Positions 29,080 through 36,618 of a stretch of DNA of 64,000 nucleotides are shown here, in pieces. The notes under the pieces were generated by a model, which was given only the letters and a program-made list of their open reading frames with translations, did not search any database and was not told where the DNA came from. Positions within the stretch are counted from its first letter, which is position 1; each line of letters begins with the position of its first letter. This DNA is from an uncultured Lachnospiraceae bacterium (GTDB lineage Bacteria > Bacillota > Clostridia > Lachnospirales > Lachnospiraceae). A program made the translations under genes and the position numbers. The DNA lies in contig CACZBK010000011.1 of assembly GCA_902779395.1 (NCBI GenBank), positions 18,559 to 82,558 of the forward strand. Direction: 5' to 3'.

Positions 29080-29108
29080 ATTGTACCACAGAAAAGGGCT
29101 CGCTTCAA
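29080..29108 (-). promoter_or_regulatory. Promoter-like TTGAAG-17-TACAAT
   Basis: Minus-strand -35 TTGAAG (29103-29108) and -10 TACAAT (29080-29085) with 17-bp spacing, followed by TTTAACAGTGCG. The same layout and downstream sequence recur at 53846-53885 ahead of the YdbC gene, where it is TTGAAT-17-TATAAT. The -35 overlaps the last codons of the cysteine-rich mini-gene. Confidence 0.6.
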
Positions 29109-29245
29109 CGAATCGTTGGCAAACTTGCACAATCAGTGCCGTCCTCTCTGCAACGCCGGAAATACGGACAGGCCGGGCAGAAACACTTACATCTCCGGCG
29201 CTTATGATCTAAAGATTTCCATATCCAAAAGACTATTCGGTTCAT
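29105..29245 (-). CDS. Cysteine-rich mini-protein C, copy 1
   Basis: 46 residues starting MNRIVFWIWKSLDHKRRRC and carrying CKCFCPACPYFRRC, then REDG. A Trp/Ile-rich N-terminus, a basic patch and a C-x-C-x-C-x2-C-x5-C pattern suggest a metal-binding or processed peptide. A ribosome binding site AAAGGAG lies 6-7 bp upstream. The first 36 residues are nearly identical to copy 2 (54530-54652), differing in synonymous and conservative positions, which supports coding. The last ten residues differ, and the DNA there matches sequence found 3' of the Sel1 gene in copy 2, so a deletion appears to have fused them. Family not recognised. Confidence 0.6.
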   Translation of the reverse strand: MNRIVFWIWKSLDHKRRRCKCFCPACPYFRRCREDGTDCASLPTIR

Positions 29246-29267
29246 CGTTTCTCCTTTTTCCCCCTTT

Positions 29268-29465
29268 TCAAGCGCTCTTTCTTATTCTTCCGCAGAATCC
29301 CCAGCTCTCTTTTATAACAGTACCATCCGACAACATCTCCCGTATCCGCACCCTGGAAGCCTCTTCAGGCTCCACCATTTGGTCAGAGTCATCGTAGTAA
29401 GTGATCTCCGTATAATCACCACGGTTATGGTTCCCGTTAAACAGCTTAACGCATCCTATCATCAT
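29268..29465 (-). CDS. Small hypothetical protein D, only in cassette copy 1
   Basis: 65 residues from an ATG at 29465 with GGAAAGG upstream. It contains GNHNRGDYTEITYYDDSDQ and a Gly/Lys/Arg-rich C-terminus GFCGRIRKSA. It sits between mini-genes B and C in copy 1; in copy 2 B and C are only 15 bp apart and D is absent. Function unknown. Confidence 0.4.
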   Translation of the reverse strand: MMIGCVKLFNGNHNRGDYTEITYYDDSDQMVEPEEASRVRIREMLSDGTVIKESWGFCGRIRKSA

Positions 29466-29480
29466 AATTACCATCCTTTC

Positions 29481-29660
29481 CTATGAGCAGTTACAGTTGA
29501 CTTTTACAGGCACTCTCTCCGGCTCTGTATCGCCTTTAACGCTCTCATACACTCTCTTTATCGCCTCCTCATCAAAGCCCGGGAAAACAGCGCAGAGAGC
29601 CTCTACATCAAGCCCGCTGAGCACCATAGTCTCGACAGCCCGCCAATCCTGTTCGTTCAT
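29481..29660 (-). CDS. Small helical protein B with cysteine tail, copy 1
   Basis: 59 residues. MNEQDWRAVETMVLSGLDVE and ALCAVFPGFDEEAIKRVYES form a helical region loosely like a small three-helix (CUE/UBA-like) domain; the tail ends PVKVNCNCS. Copy 2 (54668-54841) is about 85% identical and ends PVKVNCS. An AAGGGGGG site precedes the ATG. It lies between peptide A and mini-protein C in both copies. Family not recognised; a leader-type or regulatory peptide is possible. Confidence 0.6.
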   Translation of the reverse strand: MNEQDWRAVETMVLSGLDVEALCAVFPGFDEEAIKRVYESVKGDTEPERVPVKVNCNCS

Positions 29661-29675
29661 GGTGTTCCCCCCTTA

Positions 29676-29783
29676 TTAGTTGTCCTCGTCGTAAGGATCA
29701 AGATCCAAAGTGCTCAGATCGATCGTTTCATCTGTGATCATGTCGTCATCATCCTCCTCAGTTATGATTTCAGGTTCATTCAT
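29676..29783 (-). CDS. Acidic peptide A, copy 1
   Basis: 35 residues, 18 of them Asp, Glu or Thr, with the C-terminal tail IDLSTLDLDPYDEDN. The tail is identical in copy 2 (54856-54942) although the N-termini differ completely. It is recognisable in a lone gene at 35189-35254 (INLTDIELDPFDDAN). GAGGTGA lies 4 bp before the ATG. The variable front and fixed tail suggest that the tail is the functional part. It is the first gene of the cassette. Confidence 0.6.
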   Translation of the reverse strand: MNEPEIITEEDDDDMITDETIDLSTLDLDPYDEDN

Positions 29784-29869
29784 TGGATTCACCTCATCTT
29801 TAAGGCTATTATGACAGCTAAAAAGTTTCAATGAGGGCGATATTATGGACTTATAAAAGAAAAAACAAG

Positions 29870-29885
29870 GTTAGTTGTACCTAAT
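29870..29885. promoter_or_regulatory. Conserved inverted repeat upstream of cassette copy 1
   Basis: GTTAG-TTGTAC-CTAAT. The same arrangement GTTAG-N6-CTAAC occurs at 55047-55062 upstream of copy 2, inside a stretch of about 55 bp that is alike in both (ATGAGGG..ATAT.ATGGACT...GTTAG). It is a good candidate operator for the peptide cassette. Confidence 0.5.
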
Positions 29886-29956
29886 CTTTTTTTCATTCAC
29901 CTGGTAAAAAAAAGAGATGCTATACTCATTGCTGATGAAGTAATATGTGATCGCCG

Positions 29957-30035
29957 GTATGGGGTGGCCAAGCACCCACCCGCCATACACAAAGCGGGAC
30001 GATTCTTCGGATGCATCCGGGAGCCGTTTCGCTTT
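29957..30035. other. Region with two strong hairpins
   Basis: First stem: GTATGG (29957-29962) with CCATAC (29983-29988) continued inside by GGTGG with CCACC. Second: AAAGCG (29991-29996) with CGCTTT (30030-30035), enclosing CGGAT-GC-ATCCG. No open frame covers it convincingly. It may be a structured RNA or leader ahead of the Tim44-like gene, or part of a mobile-element end. I could not match it to a riboswitch class. Confidence 0.4.
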
Positions 30036-30206
30036 GAACATCAGTTCCTTAATTGACGGAATTGAGGACTGCAACCAACAGTAGCGCAAGTGTAAAGAAG
30101 TGGTTATGGATATTCTGACTGTATTTGATATGATCAAGATATATGATGTCCTTATCATGAAACACTTCGTTACGAATATGCGTAAGCTGAACAGGGGGAT
30201 ATGGCC

Positions 30207-31475
30207 ATGGGATATAATTTCTTTAAGATCACCGAGCTGAAAGAATCTTTCAGAAGAAAACTTAATACCTTTGTCTATACGCTGGGAAACGCGATAACGC
30301 ACGGCGAAAAGATATCTTTCGCAGATAATGATATAAGCTATTTTTTGCAGCTTCAGAACGAAAGATTGAAAAACAAGCAGCTTACCATGGAGTACGAACT
30401 CTACGACAGGGATGACTCACGAAATCCCACAGTAGGCTCCGAATGGAGAGATGCACATTACGAAAGCTTTGTTTGCAGCGAGCAGATAGGCGTAAAGAGA
30501 AAGATCTTAAAAGGCGGATCAAAGATCTATTCGGACAATAAAAAGAATATCCTTTACACCACGATAACGGATGTTACAACGGGTATACATCCTGATAATG
30601 AAAGCGTATGCTGCCCCAACTGCGGCAATGTAACCACGATAGCCGGGCTTCAGGGCGGGTGCGAATACTGCGGCACGATGTATAAGATGGATGACCTCTT
30701 CCCTAAAGTAAGCGGATATTATTTCCTGAACGATGTGGCGCTGGCCGGCAAAGAGGGTATACAGGGAGTTATCCCGTTTATGGCCGCAGCTTTCATAATA
30801 AATGCATTTATAGCGGTTATCGCCATGATAGTCAGAGGCGAGTTTAAGATCACCAGCCTGTTTTTACTTATCCCGGTGATACCTCTTTCCATGTTCCTGG
30901 GTTATGTGCTTTTTTCTATTTATATGATGATAAGACTGATCGCGATAGGTTCAAGCCAGTCCGCCGGTAAATACGGAACGATCGGTTCCAGGAAGAAATT
31001 CGAACAGAGAATGAGGATGATCACTCCGGAGTTTTCTTTTGAATACTTTACGAGCAAGGTGATATCTCTCATAAAGACTGTGGTTTATTCCGAAAACCCG
31101 CAAGACCTTTTATTCTATAAAGGCGGAGCAACGTCACCGGAATTTAAGGATATCATCGACCTCAATTACGGGGGCGCACTGGGGCTTGCCGGTTTCCAGG
31201 AAGAAAGAGGCATCGTTACTGTTTTTACGGATGCTTTCTTTGATGTGCTGTATGCAAAGGATTCAAAAATAATATTTAAAAGAGAGACATTAAGAGCGGT
31301 ATTTCAGAGAAGAACGGATATCCCGATCAATCTGCAGTTTTCAATGACTAAGATACAGTGCCCTACCTGCACCGGCAGTTTTAACGCCATACGCAATAAA
31401 AAATGCCCCTACTGCGGAAATGTCTATGATATCATCTCCGATGACTGGGTACTCGTGGATCTTAAGTATGAATAA
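30207..31475 (+). CDS. Zinc-ribbon membrane protein with Tim44-like domain
   Basis: 422 residues. The first 130 residues are a conserved helical/charged domain. A four-cysteine zinc ribbon follows (Cys136/139 in CCPNCG and Cys152/155 in GCEYCG), then two transmembrane helices (about 180-205 and 215-240), a Tim44-like region (about 260-385) and a final zinc ribbon (QCPTC...KCPYCG). The ATG at 30207 has AGGGGG 8 bp upstream and matches the start of a truncated homologue at 62694, which also begins MGYNFFKITEL. Function unknown; it should be an inner-membrane protein with cytoplasmic zinc ribbons. Confidence 0.65.
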   Translation: MGYNFFKITELKESFRRKLNTFVYTLGNAITHGEKISFADNDISYFLQLQNERLKNKQLTMEYELYDRDDSRNPTVGSEWRDAHYESFVCSEQIGVKRKILKGGSKIYSDNKKNILYTTITDVTTGIHPDNESVCCPNCGNVTTIAGLQGGCEYCGTMYKMDDLFPKVSGYYFLNDVALAGKEGIQGVIPFMAAAFIINAFIAVIAMIVRGEFKITSLFLLIPVIPLSMFLGYVLFSIYMMIRLIAIGSSQSAGKYGTIGSRKKFEQRMRMITPEFSFEYFTSKVISLIKTVVYSENPQDLLFYKGGATSPEFKDIIDLNYGGALGLAGFQEERGIVTVFTDAFFDVLYAKDSKIIFKRETLRAVFQRRTDIPINLQFSMTKIQCPTCTGSFNAIRNKKCPYCGNVYDIISDDWVLVDLKYE

Positions 31476-31815
31476 TACAGCTGCTCGTACAATACCCAAG
31501 ACTGGTACCGCCGCAGATGGTATTTTGTCCGCCATAGAAGCGTAAATGAAAGAGCTGGCTCGACAGCAGATAGAACTCGCCTTTAAGGCAGCTCAGACAG
31601 AAATAGATCTCCTTCATCAGCGCACATCTGATGGCGTACGGTGAGCCCAGGACTCCGGCAAACGCATTGGTATAGAGAAAGGCAGAAAGCTTGTCACCAA
31701 GAAGAGTATCAAGGCTATTGTAATACTCTTCTTTTTGCTCTTCAGAATGTCCTCTGCTGTCTTTTGATGGCACATTTTCAACGATTTCTTCAAGTCTTTC
31801 AATGATTTTGTTCAT
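31462..31815 (-). CDS. Hypothetical protein
   Basis: 117 residues starting immediately after the stop codon of the phosphoesterase gene (TAAATG), so it is translationally coupled to it. The first 80 residues are helical and charged; the C-terminal 35 residues are Cys/Thr-rich and look unlike a folded end, so the frame may be shifted near residue 80. Its 3' end overlaps the convergent Tim44-like gene by 14 bp. Not recognised. Confidence 0.4.
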   Translation of the reverse strand: MNKIIERLEEIVENVPSKDSRGHSEEQKEEYYNSLDTLLGDKLSAFLYTNAFAGVLGSPYAIRCALMKEIYFCLSCLKGEFYLLSSQLFHLRFYGGQNTICGGTSLGYCTSSCIIHT

Positions 31816-32772
31816 TTACTTTTCCGTCGCTTCTATTTTCCTATCCCAGATCCTAAAAGCATTCTCCCAGGTATCAAGGGCATAAGGCCTTCTTTCGTCT
31901 CCCAATTCCTTTGCAAACTGCTCAACAAACTTCAAAAAGAAGTACATATGCTCCAGAGCCGTGGCCTGTTCCTTCAATATCACCCTGCTCCAGACATTGG
32001 CTTCACTGTACTGTGTGGTCTGCATAACATCTCTGATATATTTATCCTTATCAAACGGGATCCGCTTTTCTTCGATAATAACATCTCCCGCGTCTGTGAT
32101 CTCCATAAGCGTATAGGGCACACTGTCTTGTATCCCGTCCAGTGGCAGACCGCAGGATCCGGGATTGATCAGATAGACATCTCTGTTCTTATCAGCATAA
32201 CTACATTGTATATGCGAATGACCGAATATGTATACTCCTCTCTCCAGTTTGGCCACTGCCTCCTGAAATGAAGGATCCTTATCACGTTCATCGATCATGT
32301 CCGACAGTATCTGCTCCGGGGTACGATTCCCCTGCCTGCTTCTGTTTGCAACTGTAACCGAATTCCATGTATAAAAAGGATAAGTTCCAAGAAAATCCAC
32401 CGAAGAGTGTGCAATATGGATCTTCATCCCATTGCATTCAAAGTCAACTCTGTGCGGCAGATCCAAAAGATAATCAAGATTATTCCTGCTCACATTTTTA
32501 TAACACCAGTACGAAACCTGCATCTGTCCGTCTGTCCAGTGGGATTGATCTTTATCAATAAGATTTTCCAGATACTTTTCTTCATTGCCTCTGATAACAT
32601 ACTTTTCAGGAACCGCCCTGATCGCATCAATGCACTTATCCGGCCACGGACCGCTGATACAGTAGTCGCCCACAAATATACATCCCGAGATGCACTGCTC
32701 TTTCATATCTTCCATCACTGCCTGCAGGGCCGGATAGTTCCCATGTATATCAGAAATTATCGCGTATTTCAT
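31816..32772 (-). CDS. Calcineurin-like metallophosphoesterase (YfcE/MJ0936 type)
   Basis: 318 residues. Metal-binding motifs are in order: SDIHGNYPAL (Asp8, His10), FVGDYC, VIRGNEEK, and near 185 FGHSHIQCSY, then NPGSCGLP. This is the usual arrangement of small dimetal phosphoesterases, with a C-terminal extension of about 80 residues. Substrate unknown (phosphodiester or nucleotide). It starts 26 bp after the hypothetical gene upstream and is followed by a coupled small gene. Confidence 0.85.
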   Translation of the reverse strand: MKYAIISDIHGNYPALQAVMEDMKEQCISGCIFVGDYCISGPWPDKCIDAIRAVPEKYVIRGNEEKYLENLIDKDQSHWTDGQMQVSYWCYKNVSRNNLDYLLDLPHRVDFECNGMKIHIAHSSVDFLGTYPFYTWNSVTVANRSRQGNRTPEQILSDMIDERDKDPSFQEAVAKLERGVYIFGHSHIQCSYADKNRDVYLINPGSCGLPLDGIQDSVPYTLMEITDAGDVIIEEKRIPFDKDKYIRDVMQTTQYSEANVWSRVILKEQATALEHMYFFLKFVEQFAKELGDERRPYALDTWENAFRIWDRKIEATEK

Positions 32773-32798
32773 ATCTCCTCTCCTTAAGGTGCCTGCAT

Positions 32799-33284
32799 TT
32801 AAAACATATCGAAGTCTTCAAGGCACTCCAAAACTGCTGCCCTAACCCCCTGTTCCGAGTATCTCCGAGCCGCAAGTTCAGCCTTTTCAATACCGGAAAA
32901 TCCACGGGGATGAAGCGGATCTTTTTCAGATCTTACAAAATGTGACCACATAGTCCGTCCCCAACCAGGTACCATATATTCCTTCTTTTGGTCCAGTACT
33001 ATCACAAAGCGCGGTGGTTTATACCTGGAATCTTTTTCAGCTTCATTCAAACGATCCTTGTTCTTCCAGATTGCTTTCCCTGCTATATATACAGAGCATC
33101 TTTGAAATACTGATATTACATATCTTCCGGCAGGATGAGTCCATGCCCATTCATAGTTGAATTCCTTTCTGTCCTTATATTCTGTAAAGTCATCTCCCAC
33201 TGCAGCTATAAAATCACCCGAATGTGATCCGGCTTCGAATAACAATTCAATATTATCAGGCCGGATTTCTTTATCAAAAGTCAT
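32799..33284 (-). CDS. Hypothetical protein
   Basis: 161 residues from an ATG at 33284 with AAGGTGG upstream; an in-frame start six codons earlier is less likely. It contains ELLFEAGSHSGDFIAAVGDD, a FVIVLDQKKEYMVPGWGRTMW region and a Cys-containing C-terminus LECLEDFDMF. Soluble by composition. I do not recognise the family. It lies just upstream of the phosphoesterase gene. Confidence 0.55.
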   Translation of the reverse strand: MTFDKEIRPDNIELLFEAGSHSGDFIAAVGDDFTEYKDRKEFNYEWAWTHPAGRYVISVFQRCSVYIAGKAIWKNKDRLNEAEKDSRYKPPRFVIVLDQKKEYMVPGWGRTMWSHFVRSEKDPLHPRGFSGIEKAELAARRYSEQGVRAAVLECLEDFDMF

Positions 33285-33368
33285 ATTACCACCTTCACTC
33301 ATCTATATAACCCTGATACATTTTATCCTTTCATACCTCATGACATCCCAAACTCTTCACAGAGCTTT

Positions 33369-33506
33369 TCATATCTTTTCTGCTCTTTTTCTTTTACAGC
33401 TTTTGGCAAGTTCAGCTCCCTTATGTGCATGGTCATCATACGACCCTGTCTTATATGCATACAGATCATGAAGCATTGCCGCCATTGACAACAGTTCAGG
33501 ATCTTC
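33369..33506 (-). pseudogene. HD-domain hydrolase fragment
   Basis: 46 codons between stops: EDPELLSMAAMLHDLYAYK followed by DDHAHKGAELAK. This is the core HD motif (His-Asp in LHD) and the downstream His of HD phosphohydrolases, with both ends missing. It follows the lipoprotein stop by a few bases. Confidence 0.5.
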
Positions 33507-33511
33507 TTACT

Positions 33512-34423
33512 TTAGGGAAAAACCTCATCCAGATAGTCTTCCAAATCACCTATGAATACATAGTCGTATGAACCGTCCGCGTGGCAAAGCCTTCCGAGTA
33601 CGCTGGCAAAATGCACCTCCAGCCTTTCTCCGTTATGAAGATCAACAGCATATGCAACCCGTTCACCCCCAAAATCATTATCATCAAGATAGACAACATA
33701 ATAATGCTGCGAGCATATATGATCCAGCACTTCGTCGTCCTTGACATCCCATACATGGCCATTCTGATCGGTCACGCTGATCTTTTTTCCACCCAGGGTC
33801 TCGTACACATTCTGCTCATTGTTCTCCTGTATGAGCCGCTCCACGGTCTCGCAGATCTCCGCCGGCACCTCAAAGATTTCATAACCCTCCGTCGTATTTC
33901 CATATTCATCCCCGATCACGATCACGAAATCGCCGTTGATCGTTAATTCGTAATAATCCCTCATATGGTCATAGATTATATGCTGATCTTTTTCCGAATT
34001 GAGATCCAGGTTCAGTTTTGTCAATTCACCGATCCCTTCCGCCAGCGTATCCAGATCTTCACCGGTCACTTCGATCTCAAAACAGGGAATGGAATCGCTG
34101 ATCGCATCCCCCGATGTGATGTTGTATCCGATGTAATAACGGATTGAAACCGACTCTACCTTTTCCGTAAAGACCTTCCCTTCATCCGGAGTCTGCACTC
34201 CTACGGCAGCCGGCGACGGCTCTTCTTCCATAGGCGCTGTCGCCGCTTCGGTGGGCTCTATCTCCATAGGCACAGCCACAGCTTCGGTAGGCTCTTCCTC
34301 AAAGCGGCCCCGCTCCCACGCTTCCGGAGTCTTCCCCGCCCGCTCACTCTCGCCGCAGGCACACAAGATGCCGGCCGCAAACAAAACAACCAGCGCACTT
34401 TTCAGACCAAGCTTTTTATTCAT
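33512..34423 (-). CDS. Lipoprotein with Pro/Glu repeat linker
   Basis: 303 residues. Signal peptide with lipobox FAAGILCAC at about residues 15-23. Next comes a linker with three imperfect repeats (EEPTEAVAVPME, EPTEAATAPMEE, EPSPAAVG) at about 42-75, then a globular domain to the C-terminus. No catalytic motif seen. The linker should lift the domain from the membrane surface. Family not recognised. Confidence 0.7.
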   Translation of the reverse strand: MNKKLGLKSALVVLFAAGILCACGESERAGKTPEAWERGRFEEEPTEAVAVPMEIEPTEAATAPMEEEPSPAAVGVQTPDEGKVFTEKVESVSIRYYIGYNITSGDAISDSIPCFEIEVTGEDLDTLAEGIGELTKLNLDLNSEKDQHIIYDHMRDYYELTINGDFVIVIGDEYGNTTEGYEIFEVPAEICETVERLIQENNEQNVYETLGGKKISVTDQNGHVWDVKDDEVLDHICSQHYYVVYLDDNDFGGERVAYAVDLHNGERLEVHFASVLGRLCHADGSYDYVFIGDLEDYLDEVFP

Positions 34424-34482
34424 AATGCTCCCTTCCTTTTAGGTGCCACACTTTCTCTACAGGCTTGAACCTTATTTCCTGT

Positions 34483-35160
34483 TTATACAAATTCCTTCAT
34501 CCTGATGATGGTTAATATCCTCTCTGTTGTCGTCATCACAAATGAATCAGCCTGTTCGGGCTTAAGAAATGTATACTCTCTGTGCAAGTCTCCGTGATGA
34601 TCGCTTCGATAGAAACCGCAGATATAACAACGTCTGTTCTCAAAAGCATCTTTGCTGAATATGTCCATGAATTCATTATCAAAGTTTACAGCATTCTCAT
34701 ATAATGAAAATGCATGAAAATCCGGATGTTGTTCCAGATACAGGAAATCAAGATCATACCAATCTCCCTTTGCAGTCCAGATCAGTTTGTTCTTATCTGC
34801 GGCGCATTCTTCAGGATACGCCTTTAAAAGAGCCATATACACATCGTTTGTCCAATGTATATCTGTCAGCAGATGAATATAATACCCCAGAAAAAACGAA
34901 TACTCTTTCAGCGAATAAGCTTTTATAAGCCTTTCATTAAACCATCTGTCACAAAAAGCCTCTATATCGAAAAAGGTTTCATCTCCGGCCCTGGTCTTAA
35001 AATGCGATACCGTTTTGGGCGGATGAAACTCGGACCAGTCTTCATTGGGGACTCCGCTGTCGGGAGCAATATTACCCATAACAAATGCTGTCTCATCTAT
35101 ACTATCTATATGCTTTAATATCTCATCTGCTATCCTCAGATGAACCATCCATGATGCCAT
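34483..35160 (-). CDS. Zinc-dependent phospholipase C-like protein
   Basis: 225 residues resembling the Zn_dep_PLPC family. It has MASWMVHLRIADEI at the N-terminus (His7), FVMGNIAPDSG, and the metal-ligand helix FFLGYYIHLLTDIHW; other His/Asp are spread as in the family. It has a homologue at 40154-40798 with the same MASxxVHLxI start and a LGYYLHLVQD helix. No signal peptide, so it is probably cytoplasmic. The lone acidic peptide gene lies 28 bp upstream. Confidence 0.65.
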   Translation of the reverse strand: MASWMVHLRIADEILKHIDSIDETAFVMGNIAPDSGVPNEDWSEFHPPKTVSHFKTRAGDETFFDIEAFCDRWFNERLIKAYSLKEYSFFLGYYIHLLTDIHWTNDVYMALLKAYPEECAADKNKLIWTAKGDWYDLDFLYLEQHPDFHAFSLYENAVNFDNEFMDIFSKDAFENRRCYICGFYRSDHHGDLHREYTFLKPEQADSFVMTTTERILTIIRMKEFV

Positions 35161-35188
35161 GCTTTATCACCATTATATCTCAGACATG

Positions 35189-35254
35189 TCAGTTGGCATC
35201 GTCAAAGGGATCAAGCTCGATATCAGTCAGATTAATGGTACTTGTGCTGTTCAT
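35189..35254 (-). CDS. Lone acidic peptide of the A family
   Basis: 21 residues, MNSTSTINLTDIELDPFDDAN. The ATG at 35254 is 9 bp after GGAGGAGG. Its last 15 residues align with the tails of the two cassette A peptides: I-[ND]-L-[ST]-x-[IL]-[ED]-L-D-P-[FY]-D-[DE]-x-N. No B or C mini-gene is next to it; instead the PLPC-like gene follows. Confidence 0.55.
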   Translation of the reverse strand: MNSTSTINLTDIELDPFDDAN

Positions 35255-35577
35255 GCAGATTATCCTCCTCCATATCATATCCGCTCGTTTCTTTCTATAC
35301 AGATAATGCATAAGCATAAAATATATTGCAGTATAGGAAAATAAAAAAACTTTACCACAAAGGTCTCTGTTATTATCCTGCATTTTGACCTCCATAATTA
35401 CAAACGGCGTATACGGGGCTGTACGGGGCTTATATGGCTTTCGCTGACGACCGGACACATATATTGAAACATTGCACGTTTTTTTAGATAGAAAAATCGA
35501 ACAAATGCATTCAGTTGCATCTGGCACCGTATTACATATATAATAAGCAGAAATAATACTATCTTTAGGGGTTATTT

Positions 35578-35810
35578 ATGAAGAAAAAGATCCTGACCAT
35601 ATCGATCGATCCCTGATCACCAACAGCAAATGTGAATTTATGCTTATGGATAAAGCGGATCATAACGAACACTATTCTTATTTTCTGACCGATGATGCTA
35701 TCAAATATCAGAAAAGCAATCCTGCGGAAAATATAGATAAAGAGTTATACATGCAACATGATAAAGAGATACTCAACATGATCGTTTCATTTTACGAAGA
35801 AACACCATAA
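35578..35810 (+). pseudogene. Frameshifted small gene of unknown family
   Basis: An ATG at 35578 after AGGGG opens MKKKILTISIDP and then a TGA. In the adjacent frame the same DNA continues without stop as LITNSKCEFMLMDKADHNEH and on to EETP at 35810. A one-base shift near 35615 would join them into about 75 residues. It is either a frameshifted pseudogene or a sequencing error. Confidence 0.4.
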
Positions 35811-35853
35811 AATTCACGATACTGAATATACAACCTGCAAAAGAGGAGTAATC

Positions 35854-36531
35854 ATGCTTGGCAAAACCAAAGGAAAAGAGTTAATAGAACACCTCTCAGA
35901 TTATGTAATATTTGACCTTGAGACCACAGGTATATCCTGCTACAGGGATAAAGTTGTTGAAATCTCCGGTGTAAAGGTCATAAAAGGAAGTATAACGGAT
36001 GAGTTTTCATCCCTTGTAAACCCGGAATGCCATATACCCTTCCCGGCCTCACAGGTTAACGGGATCACCGATGACATGGTGGCTGATGCCCCGCTATTTA
36101 ATACCATTCTTAAAGATTTCCTGGATTTTGCAGGCGAACTGCCACTTGTCGGACACAACATCACATCTTTCGATATGAAGTTCATATACAGGGACTCAGA
36201 AAAGTACTATGGCATGATTCCGGGAAATGACTATATAGATACTCTGAGACTATCCCGGATATGTCTTCCTGAGCTTAAGCATCACACCCTCACTGACCTT
36301 GCCGCATATTACGGCATTTCCACAGAAGGCGCTCACAGAGCCCTTAATGACTGCCATATGAACCGGGCCGTATTTGAAAAGCTTGGAAAAATACTTTCAG
36401 AAAGGTTAAAGAATACTGACAAATGTCCAAGATGCGGAAACATACTTATAAAAAGAAACGGGCGATTTGGCGTCTTTATGGGATGCACCGGATATCCGAA
36501 ATGTACCTATACAGAGAATATCAAAAAATGA
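35854..36531 (+). CDS. DnaQ-like 3'-5' exonuclease with C-terminal zinc finger
   Basis: 225 residues. The exonuclease domain (about 15-185) has Exo I FDLETTG (Asp21, Glu23), Exo II HNITSFDMKF (Asp107) and Exo III HRALNDCHM (His161, Asp166), all catalytic residues present. The C-terminus has a topoisomerase-type zinc finger: Cys191/194 and Cys211/217 with GVFMGCTGYPKC. The fusion suggests a DNA-repair or processing exonuclease rather than the replicative proofreading subunit. It follows a strong AGAGGAG site. Confidence 0.9.
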   Translation: MLGKTKGKELIEHLSDYVIFDLETTGISCYRDKVVEISGVKVIKGSITDEFSSLVNPECHIPFPASQVNGITDDMVADAPLFNTILKDFLDFAGELPLVGHNITSFDMKFIYRDSEKYYGMIPGNDYIDTLRLSRICLPELKHHTLTDLAAYYGISTEGAHRALNDCHMNRAVFEKLGKILSERLKNTDKCPRCGNILIKRNGRFGVFMGCTGYPKCTYTENIKK

Positions 36532-36618
36532 TCAATATTGTCTCATAACACTCTCGAAATCTATCTCTCTTGTCCTCTTCCGAAAACCGGTAATATGCTG
36601 AAGCGATTTTCAGCGCTG

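Noticed and set aside
29676-29783. Peptide A as a graspetide (ATP-grasp ester peptide) precursor
   Set aside because: The tail has suitable S/T and D/E residues, but no ATP-grasp ligase gene is present near any of the three copies, so the class cannot be assigned.
30109-30240. Plus-strand peptide frame MDILTVFDMIKIYD before the Tim44-like gene
   Set aside because: Weak ribosome binding site and it overlaps the Tim44-like start; no homologue in the second copy.
35578-35810. Programmed frameshift joining two small frames
   Set aside because: No slippery heptamer or downstream pseudoknot was seen at the switch; decay or error is more likely.
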